NCBI GenBank assembly: GCA_022573605.1
Contig: JACZTQ010000109.1
Span: 1 to 9,594, forward strand
Reading direction: 5' to 3'
Origin: Pseudomonadota bacterium
GTDB taxonomy: Bacteria; Pseudomonadota; Alphaproteobacteria; Rhodobacterales; Rhodobacteraceae
DNA: 9,594 nucleotides
Of this stretch, positions 4,497 to 9,594 are shown piece by piece. The position numbers and the translations under genes were made by a program. Position 1 is the stretch's first letter; the number at the start of each line of letters is the position of its first letter. The notes below the pieces were generated by a model, which saw only the letters and a program-made list of their open reading frames with translations, ran no database searches and was not told where the DNA came from.

Positions 4497-5725
4497 CCCG
4501 CCGAAAACAGCACCCGGACGGGGAGCAGCCCGGCTACCGCTGGGTCCTGCTGGGCGGCGTCTGGCTGATCTACTTCTGCTTCGGGCTGATGATCACCTCG
4601 CTGGCCCCCCTGATCACTCCGATCGCCACCGAGCTTGGCATCGGGCATGCCAAGATGGGCGCGATCCTGGGCGCCTGGCCGCTGGTCTATATCGCCGCCT
4701 CGATCCCCTGCGGCATGTTGCTCGACCGGCTGGGGGCACGGGGCGCATTGCTGATCGCCGCGCTGATCATGTGCGCCTCGGGGGTCGCGCGCGGGCTTGC
4801 CGGCGACGAGACGGCGCTGTTCGCCGCCGTCGCCCTGTTCGGCATCGGCGGGCCGCTGATCTCGATCGGCGCGCCAACGCTGATCGCCCGGCGTTTCGAG
4901 GGCGCCAGCCGCGGCACGGCGATGGGCATCTACATGACCGGGCCGTCGCTCGGCGCCATCGCCGCGCTATCGCTGACCAACGGGGTGCTGATGCCGCTCA
5001 CCGGCCAGGACTGGCGCCTGGTGATGTTCCTCTATGCCGGCTTCATTGCCGTCAGCGGATTGATCTGGCTGGCCATCGCCAGCCATCCGGCCGCGCGCAC
5101 CGGGCTGGCGCGGCCCGAAGACGGCAAGACCTTCAGCCTGGCCGCGTTCAGCGAAATCCTCGCCCTGCGCGCGGTGCGGATCGTGCTGGCGATGAGCATC
5201 GGCATCTTCTTCATCAACCACGGGCTCAACAACTGGCTGCCGGAGATCTTGCGCAGCCGCGGGCTGAGCCCGGCCGTGGCGGGTTACTGGGCCACGATTC
5301 CGACCGTGATCGGGGTCGCCGGCTCGCTCGTCATCCCGCGCCTCGCCACCCCGGAGCGCCGCATCAAGGTGATGACGCTGCTGTTCGTCGCCGCCCTGCT
5401 GGCGAGCCTCCTGCTGCATGCCCAACCCGGGCCCTGGCTGGTGTCCGGCCTGTTTCTCATGGGGATCGCCCGCAGTTCGATGATGACGGTGGCCATTCTG
5501 CTGCTGATGGAAACGCCGGGCCTGCCGAAGGCCCGGCTTGGCCTGGCCGGGGGACTGTTCTTCTCGGCGGCCGAAATCGGCGGCGTGCTCGGGCCGCTGA
5601 CGATCGGGATTCTCTCCGATCTGACCCATGGCTTCAGCGTGCCGCTGATTGGCCTGACCGGCGTATGCCTGGTGCTTCTGGTGCTGATCGGCGTTCTTGC
5701 GCGGGCCGGCAAGGCGCTGAAATGA
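4430..5725 (+). CDS. MFS transporter (CynX/NimT-like)
   Basis: 431 residues with about twelve hydrophobic segments starting near residue 38 (RWVLLGGVWLIYFCFGLMI). MFS motif A appears as GMLLDRLGARGA (95-106) between helices 2 and 3. Further landmarks are GMGIYMTGPSLGA-type packing near 165-175 and LAGGLFFSAAEIGGVLGPL in the C-terminal half. It is an inner-membrane carrier for a small solute. The layout suggests import of the compound handled by the overlapping hydrolase, or of its acid product. The ATG at 4430 overlaps the upstream gene by 67 bases; a TTG at 4463 is the only other early start, and no clear ribosome site favours either. The overlap implies co-transcription. The substrate cannot be assigned from sequence. 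Confidence 0.85.
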   Translation: MADHAGRDRAPLYEPCSGPDPIARRKQHPDGEQPGYRWVLLGGVWLIYFCFGLMITSLAPLITPIATELGIGHAKMGAILGAWPLVYIAASIPCGMLLDRLGARGALLIAALIMCASGVARGLAGDETALFAAVALFGIGGPLISIGAPTLIARRFEGASRGTAMGIYMTGPSLGAIAALSLTNGVLMPLTGQDWRLVMFLYAGFIAVSGLIWLAIASHPAARTGLARPEDGKTFSLAAFSEILALRAVRIVLAMSIGIFFINHGLNNWLPEILRSRGLSPAVAGYWATIPTVIGVAGSLVIPRLATPERRIKVMTLLFVAALLASLLLHAQPGPWLVSGLFLMGIARSSMMTVAILLLMETPGLPKARLGLAGGLFFSAAEIGGVLGPLTIGILSDLTHGFSVPLIGLTGVCLVLLVLIGVLARAGKALK

Positions 5726-5771
5726 TGGTGGGTTTGCGCTGGCCCTCTCCCGCCGCGAAGGCGCGCAGCGG

Positions 5772-6518
5772 TCAATAGGTCGCCCGTCCGCCGGAGAGGT
5801 CGAACACGGCGCCGGTGGTGAAGCTGTTCTCGGCGCTCGCCAGCCAGGCCACCATGGCGGCGATCTCGCCGACCTCGACGAAGCGGGCGCGCGGGATCTT
5901 CGACACCATGTAGGCGATGAACTCTTCGCTGACCTGCTCCAGGATCGCCGTCCTGGCCGCCGCCGGGGTGACGCAGTTGACCGCGATGTCGTGGCCGGCC
6001 AACTCCTTGCCGAGCGATTTCGTCAGCGCGATCACCCCGGCCTTGGCGGCCGAATAGGCGCTGGCGTCGGGGTTGCCCTCCTTGCCGGCGATCGAGGCGA
6101 TGTTGACGATCCGGCCATAGCCCTGCTCGACCATCAGCGGCGCCACCGCCTTGCAGCCGTAAAAGACGCCGTTGAGGTCGATGTCGATCACGCGCTTCCA
6201 CTCGTCGATCGGGTAGTCGGCGACGCTGGCGGTCGGCCCGGCGATGCCGGCATTGTTGACCAGGATGTCGATGCGCCCCATCTCGGCCGCGCTGCGCGCC
6301 GCCGCCGAGCGCACCGCCTCCCAGTCGGTGACATCGACCCGCACCAGCGAGACCGCCCCGCCGATCTCCGCCACCGCCGCCTCCGCCAGGGCCCGGTCGC
6401 GGTCCCAGATCGTCACCTGCGCCCCGCTGGCAATGAGCCGCTCGACGATGGCCCGGCCGATGCCCTGGGCGCCGCCGGTCACCACCGCCTTGCGGCCGTC
6501 CAGATCGATCCGGTTCAT
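5772..6518 (-). CDS. SDR-family NAD(P)-dependent dehydrogenase, probably 2-keto-3-deoxy-aldonate 4-dehydrogenase-like
   Basis: 248 residues, a classical SDR. The cofactor glycine motif is TGGAQGIG (14-21) and NNAG is at 88-91. The catalytic set is Asn115 (DIDLNG), Ser142, Tyr155 and Lys159 (YSAAK). Asp39 at the end of the second strand (IWDRD) favours NAD(H) over NADP(H). The stretch GKEGNPDASAYSAAKAG and the tail TTGAVFDLSGGRATY are, as I recall, shared with SDRs often filed as FabG. Those include 2-keto-3-deoxy-L-fuconate/rhamnonate 4-dehydrogenases of sugar-acid pathways. The divergent dehydratase would make exactly such a 2-keto-3-deoxy acid. The start at 6518 follows a GGGAGAGAGAG purine run. 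It converges on the MFS gene with 46 bases between. The family is certain, the substrate is inference. Confidence 0.85.
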   Translation of the reverse strand: MNRIDLDGRKAVVTGGAQGIGRAIVERLIASGAQVTIWDRDRALAEAAVAEIGGAVSLVRVDVTDWEAVRSAAARSAAEMGRIDILVNNAGIAGPTASVADYPIDEWKRVIDIDLNGVFYGCKAVAPLMVEQGYGRIVNIASIAGKEGNPDASAYSAAKAGVIALTKSLGKELAGHDIAVNCVTPAAARTAILEQVSEEFIAYMVSKIPRARFVEVGEIAAMVAWLASAENSFTTGAVFDLSGGRATY

Positions 6519-6620
6519 GTTCTCTCTCTCCCGCTTGCTTGACCACTTGGCGCGGCCTCCGCTAGACCGATTTAAGGCCGTCCGGGCGGCGAACGCAACA
6601 CGCATCCGAAGGGGTTTCCG
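6519..6620. promoter_or_regulatory. Divergent control region between SDR and dehydratase
   Basis: All promoter elements for both genes must lie in or near these 102 bases. A minus-strand candidate is TTGCGT (6598-6593), 17 bases, TTAAAT (6575-6570), giving a leader of about 45 bases to the SDR ATG. A plus-strand candidate is TTGACC (6539-6544), 18 bases, TAGACC (6563-6568). The two overlap, so a regulator binding here could act on both genes. I see no strong operator palindrome. The dehydratase ribosome site AAGGGG (6609-6614) lies six bases before its ATG. Confidence 0.3.
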
Positions 6621-8405
6621 ATGAGCAAAGACACCCGCGCCAACCGCGAACTGCGCAGCCAGGAGTGGTTCGACAACCCGAACAACCCGGGCATGACCGC
6701 GCTCTATGTCGAGCGCTACCAGAACCAGGGCTACACCCGCGAGGAGCTGATGTCCGGCCGGCCGATGATCGGCATCGCCCAGACCGGCTCGGATCTGGCC
6801 CCGTGCAACAAGATCCACCTGTTTCTGGCCGACCGGGTCAAGGCCGGCATCCGCGACGCCGGCGGGGTGCCGATCGAGTTCCCGGTCCACCCGATCCAGG
6901 AGACCGGCAAGCGCCCGACCGCGGCCTTGGACCGCAACCTGGCCTATCTCGGGCTGGTCGAGGTGCTGCACGGCTACCCGATCGACGGGGTGGTGCTGAC
7001 CACCGGCTGCGACAAGACCACCCCGGCGATGCTGATGGGGGCGGCCACCGTCGATCTGCCCGCCATCGTGCTCTCGGGCGGGCCGATGCTCGACGGCTGG
7101 TGGAACGGCAAGCTGGCGGGCTCGGGCACCGTGGTCTGGGAAGCCCGAAGGCTGCTGGCCGAGGGCAAGATCGACTATCAGGAACTGATGGACCGGGTCT
7201 GCGCCTCGGCCCCCTCGCTCGGCCACTGCAACACCATGGGCACCGCCAGCACGATGAACGCGCTGGCCGAGGCGCTGGGCATGAGTCTCACCGGCTGCGC
7301 CGCCATCCCGGCGCCGTTCCGGGCCCGCATGGAGATGGCCTACGCCACCGGCAAGCGCATCGTCGCCATGGTGGCCGAGGACCTGCGCCCGTCGGCGATC
7401 CTGACCCGGGCCAGCTTCGAGAACGCGATCCGGGTCAACACCGCCATCGGCGGCTCGACCAATGCGCCGCCCCATATCCAGGCGATCGCGCGCCATGCCG
7501 GGGTGGAGTTGAATATCGAGGACTGGCAGGAGCAGGGTTACGCGCTGCCCTTGCTGGTCAACATGCAGCCCGCCGGCAAGTATCTCGGCGAGAGCTTCCA
7601 GCGCGCCGGCGGCGTGCCGGCGGTGATGGGCGAGATGCTGGCCGCCGGGCTGCTGCACGGCGACGCGCCGACGGTGACCGGGCGCACCGTGGCCGAGAAC
7701 CTCGAGGGCGTGCGCAGCACCGATACCGAGGTGATCGCCACCGTGGCCGAGCCGCTGCGCGAGCAGGCCGGGTTCCTGGTGCTCACCGGCAACCTGTTCG
7801 ACTCCGCCCTGATGAAGTCCTCGGTGATCTCCGGCGACTTCCGCCGCCGCTTCCTGTCGAAGCCCGGCTCGGAAGGCGTCCACGAGGCCCGCGCCGTGGT
7901 GTTCGAGGGGCCGGAGGACTATCACGCCCGGCTCAACGACCCCGATCTCGGCATCGACGAGAACACCATCATGTTCATCCGCGGCGTCGGCCCGGTCGGC
8001 TATCCGGGCTCGGCCGAGGTGGTCAACATGCAGCCCCCCGACGCGCTGCTGCGGGCCGGCATCGAGCACCTGCCGACGGTCGGCGACGGCCGCCAGTCCG
8101 GCACCTCGGAGAGCCCGTCGATCCTCAACGCCTCGCCCGAGGCGGCGGCCGGCGGCGGGCTGGCGCTGCTCGAGACCGGCGACCGGGTGCGGCTCGACAT
8201 CCCGAACCGCCGCCTCGACGCCCTGGTGCCGGACGACGAGTGGGCCGCCCGGCGCGCCGCCTGGTCGCCCCCGGAGCTGGAGAACCAGACCCCGTGGCAG
8301 GAGCTCTACCGCGCCCATGTCGGCCAGCTCGCCGAGGGCGGCTGCCTCGAGTTCGCCACCAACTACCACCGCGTGGCGCGGCAGTTGCCGAGGGACAATC
8401 ATTGA
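6621..8405 (+). CDS. IlvD/Edd family sugar-acid dehydratase (L-arabinonate/D-xylonate dehydratase type)
   Basis: 594 residues, full length for the pentonate branch of IlvD/Edd; it follows Caulobacter XylD closely along its whole length as I recall that sequence. [2Fe-2S] ligands are Cys62 (APCNKIH), Cys130 (TTGCDKTTP) and Cys203 (GHCNTMG). The Mg site is Glu94, Asp131 and Lys132, the lysine normally carbamylated. All are shifted by exactly three from the Rhizobium L-arabinonate dehydratase numbering I recall. The proposed catalytic serine lies in GDGRQSG (Ser493). It removes water from an aldonate to give the 2-keto-3-deoxy acid, in the cytosol. The RBS AAGGGG is well placed. The divergent SDR could oxidise the product at C4. 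Whether the substrate is arabinonate, xylonate, fuconate or another acid cannot be told. Codon use matches neighbours and all key residues are intact. Confidence 0.93.
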   Translation: MSKDTRANRELRSQEWFDNPNNPGMTALYVERYQNQGYTREELMSGRPMIGIAQTGSDLAPCNKIHLFLADRVKAGIRDAGGVPIEFPVHPIQETGKRPTAALDRNLAYLGLVEVLHGYPIDGVVLTTGCDKTTPAMLMGAATVDLPAIVLSGGPMLDGWWNGKLAGSGTVVWEARRLLAEGKIDYQELMDRVCASAPSLGHCNTMGTASTMNALAEALGMSLTGCAAIPAPFRARMEMAYATGKRIVAMVAEDLRPSAILTRASFENAIRVNTAIGGSTNAPPHIQAIARHAGVELNIEDWQEQGYALPLLVNMQPAGKYLGESFQRAGGVPAVMGEMLAAGLLHGDAPTVTGRTVAENLEGVRSTDTEVIATVAEPLREQAGFLVLTGNLFDSALMKSSVISGDFRRRFLSKPGSEGVHEARAVVFEGPEDYHARLNDPDLGIDENTIMFIRGVGPVGYPGSAEVVNMQPPDALLRAGIEHLPTVGDGRQSGTSESPSILNASPEAAAGGGLALLETGDRVRLDIPNRRLDALVPDDEWAARRAAWSPPELENQTPWQELYRAHVGQLAEGGCLEFATNYHRVARQLPRDNH

Positions 8406-8527
8406 TGCCCCGGCCCATCGATCCCGCCCCGTCGGGGTTCCGGATCGGCAGCACGACCTTTCATGCGGCCCAGCATCCGGGACAGCGGGTGCAGCGTGTG
8501 ACCGGACCCCAGGTCATCGTGCTCTAA
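8405..8527 (+). CDS. Short ORF coupled to the dehydratase, probably a truncated gene front
   Basis: The start overlaps the dehydratase stop as TGATG, the usual sign of translational coupling. It gives 40 residues, MPRPIDPAPSGFRIGSTTF onward, ending GPQVIVL with TAA at 8525-8527. Codon bias matches the dehydratase. Similarity to the fragmentary IS3 transposase begins at about the same base as the stop. The likely reading is the first part of the next pathway gene (an aldolase, lactonase or hydrolase would be expected), cut off there, with the stop made at the junction. A genuine 40-residue protein is possible but less likely. I do not recognise the family. Confidence 0.4.
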   Translation: MPRPIDPAPSGFRIGSTTFHAAQHPGQRVQRVTGPQVIVL

Positions 8528-8817
8528 CCGGCCGGCGGTCGTGGAGGGCCTGCGCCAGCGCGTCCAGGACAAAGTCCGAATGGGTGGTGCGGGAGGCCTG
8601 CCAGCCTACAATGCGCCGGGCGAAGGTGTCGATCACGAACGCCACATAGACGAAGCCGGACCACGTGGAGACATAGAGTCTGCCCCCGGCATGAGCGGGG
8701 GTAAAGTCTGACACCCGGAGAAGATTGGGCCGCGGCGCCCTGAACTGCCGGTTCACATGATTGGCGGGGTACGGTGTGGCTGGGTTGCCGATCGTGGTTT
8801 TCACCGGTTTCCCGTGG
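8528..8817 (-). mobile_element. IS3-family transposase fragment (central domain, IS3-subgroup type)
   Basis: The minus strand reads GKPVKTTIGNPATPYPANH, VNRQFRAPRPN, VSDFT, then YVSTWSGFVYVAFVIDTFA, RRIVGWQASRTTHSDFVLDA and LAQALHDRRPV. This is the OrfB catalytic-core region around the first DDE aspartate (in SDFT). The second Asp (HHSDRGSQY region) and the Glu are missing, as are the N-terminus and OrfA. Between SDFT and YVSTW lies an eight-residue insertion, PAHAGGRL, absent from relatives I recall. Dead element. The left end meets the truncated ORF at 8527; the right end meets the second fragment near 8817. Confidence 0.8.
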
Positions 8818-8990
8818 GGAGCCGGGTTCGATATAGGCGGTCTTGGCGCCGGCAGCGGCGATCCGGTCTCGCACCGACCGGTATGAACTCGGGACCGTTA
8901 TTCGGAACGGACGAACTCTGACGGACCGCTTAGGATGAACAGGTCCACCAGAGCTCAGCCGTTCCGACGACATCCGGTCAGCGATTCCGG
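8818..8990 (-). mobile_element. Second IS3-family transposase fragment (C-terminal part, different subgroup), frameshifted
   Basis: Read on the minus strand across small indels, it gives VDLFILSGPSEFVRS, then (D)NGPEFIP, then VRDRIAAAGAKTAYIEPGSP. This matches the late-core motifs RSDNGPEF and AYIEPGSPWENG of an IS3-family OrfB. At least one extra base near 8902 breaks the frame at the NGPEF aspartate, and another shift lies between GPEF and VRDR. The fragment stops right after EPGSP. The motif set belongs to a different IS3 lineage from the fragment at 8528-8817, and its C-terminal part comes before the other's central part in reading direction, so the two are not one element. The outer boundary near 8990 is approximate. 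Confidence 0.65.
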
Positions 8991-9062
8991 AGCTTCGTCT
9001 TGTCGCCGTTACCTGTCGATTGTGGTGTGAGGCGGGAGAACCGCAGAGAGAGAGTGCCCCGA

Positions 9063-9594
9063 TCAGAAATCATGCCTCAATGTGATGCCGATATTCGTGC
9101 CCCCTTCCTGGTCGACCTCGGTATCAACGACAACGCCGTCAAAAATCTCGACCTCGACCACCACCGCGCTGCCCTGCCCGCCAAGCCCCTGGCGGGCGCC
9201 GACGAAAATCCCCTCGCCGATGTTGCGCCCGACCATGACCGAGGCATCCTCGACAGTCTCGCCCTCGACCCGCAGCACATCGACGCCAGCGGCGCTGCGG
9301 GCGAAATCGAGCGGCCCGGCCTTGCCGCTGAGCAGCGTTGCCACCCCGACGGCGAGTTGGATTGCCTCAGGTCCGGAGAGCGACTGTCTCGACTGGCCGA
9401 ACAGCAGCCGCGGCAGCACCTCGTCTTCGGGCAGGGCCGGGGTCGAGGCAAAGCGCAGCTCCGGCGCCGAGGCCCGGCCCTGGACCACGATGCCGCCACG
9501 GATGCCGTTCGCCTCCAGCTCCAGCGACACGTCGATCAGCGGGTCGATCTCGCGCCCGCCGTCAAAGGTCACCCGGCCGCGCACCAGGTCGAAG
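9063..9594 (-). CDS. tamB: Translocation/assembly module protein TamB, C-terminal part (5' end outside window)
   Basis: 176 residues of a minus-strand gene running in from the right edge. The content is the TamB (DUF490) C-terminal domain: GIVVQGRASAPELRFASTPA, LPEDEVLPRLLFGQ (the conserved LP..EVLSRLLFG block), GPEAIQLAVGVATLLSG, VGRNIGEGIFVGARQG, and a beta-strand ending in GITLRHDF with the terminal phenylalanine. TamB is an inner-membrane-anchored periplasmic beta-helical protein. It pairs with the outer-membrane protein TamA for barrel assembly and phospholipid traffic. tamA normally lies next to it, here off the window upstream. The end is intact, so the IS debris to its left has not truncated it. 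A weak GCGG-GAGAA-CCGC hairpin lies about 30 bases after the stop. Confidence 0.92.
   Translation of the reverse strand, partial: FDLVRGRVTFDGGREIDPLIDVSLELEANGIRGGIVVQGRASAPELRFASTPALPEDEVLPRLLFGQSRQSLSGPEAIQLAVGVATLLSGKAGPLDFARSAAGVDVLRVEGETVEDASVMVGRNIGEGIFVGARQGLGGQGSAVVVEVEIFDGVVVDTEVDQEGGTNIGITLRHDF

Noticed and set aside
5750..5771. Possible bidirectional terminator between MFS and SDR genes
   Set aside because: A 7-bp stem with one mismatch exists, but there is no T-run on either side, and such imperfect stems are common in DNA this GC-rich.
5772..8402. 876-codon minus-strand open frame, antisense to the dehydratase and continuous with the SDR
   Set aside because: Only the last 248 codons match a protein family. 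The rest is the complement of a highly G/C-biased gene, which suppresses stop codons, and its translation is low-complexity (Arg/Gly/His-rich) with no motif. The SDR has a clear RBS and ATG at 6518.
6665..8527. 620-codon plus-strand frame overlapping the dehydratase
   Set aside because: A frame-shifted shadow of the dehydratase. Only its last 40 codons are considered real, and they have their own start at 8405.
1..9594. tRNA, rRNA or riboswitch
   Set aside because: Reading both strands I saw no cloverleaf with a GTTCRA arm, no rRNA-like stretch and no recognisable riboswitch core.

Overview
The window is GC-rich (about 65-70% by eye, third codon positions almost all G/C in most genes). It looks like an alphaproteobacterial chromosome, plausibly a Rhodospirillales-type or Rhizobiales-type organism. 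The signs are REP-like palindromes of the form GTCATTGCCGGG...CCCGGCAAT, an alphaproteobacterial-style D-xylonate/L-arabinonate dehydratase, and TamB at the right edge. The genus cannot be read from the sequence.

Layout, left to right. (1) 3-131: the last 42 codons of an unidentified plus-strand gene. (2) 132-603: no gene, but nested repeats. A cluster of REP-like palindromes is interrupted by a roughly 265-bp element with terminal inverted repeats, and that element carries its own facing pair of REPs. (3) 604-969, minus: a small GRAM/PH-like protein in distinctly AT-richer DNA. (4) 970-1329: gene debris, including a codon-biased tail of an unknown gene, and a REP-type double hairpin just after the next gene's stop. 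(5) 1330-3383, minus: an MmgE/PrpD-family protein and a cysteine hydrolase of the isochorismatase/N-carbamoylsarcosine amidase fold, joined by an ATGA overlap. (6) 3384-3608: a divergent control region with facing TTGAC/GTCAA arms and an approximately 100-bp array of degenerate 11-bp repeats. (7) 3609-5725, plus: a NodB/PuuE-type C-N hydrolase and an overlapping MFS transporter. (8) 5772-6518, minus: an SDR dehydrogenase, divergent from (9) 6621-8405, plus: an IlvD/Edd-family pentonate dehydratase. The dehydratase is coupled by TGATG to a 40-codon ORF that stops where IS debris begins. (10) 8528-about 8990: two different IS3-family transposase fragments, out of natural order. (11) 9063-9594, minus: the C-terminus of TamB.

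How the genes may work together. The first divergent unit (5-7) combines a ring-opening-type amidohydrolase, a half-amide or carbamoyl hydrolase, a PrpD-type enzyme and a transporter. This would suit uptake and breakdown of a cyclic imide, hydantoin or similar nitrogen compound to a dicarboxylate; that is inference from family membership and gene layout. The second unit (8-9) looks like part of a non-phosphorylative sugar-acid pathway: aldonate dehydration, then oxidation of the 2-keto-3-deoxy acid. Its downstream end appears to have been lost where the IS fragments sit.

The most unusual items are the 11-bp repeat array in the divergent promoter/leader, the proposed imide catabolic cluster, the nested REP/inverted-repeat element, and a 24-bp palindromic in-frame insertion inside a dead transposase.
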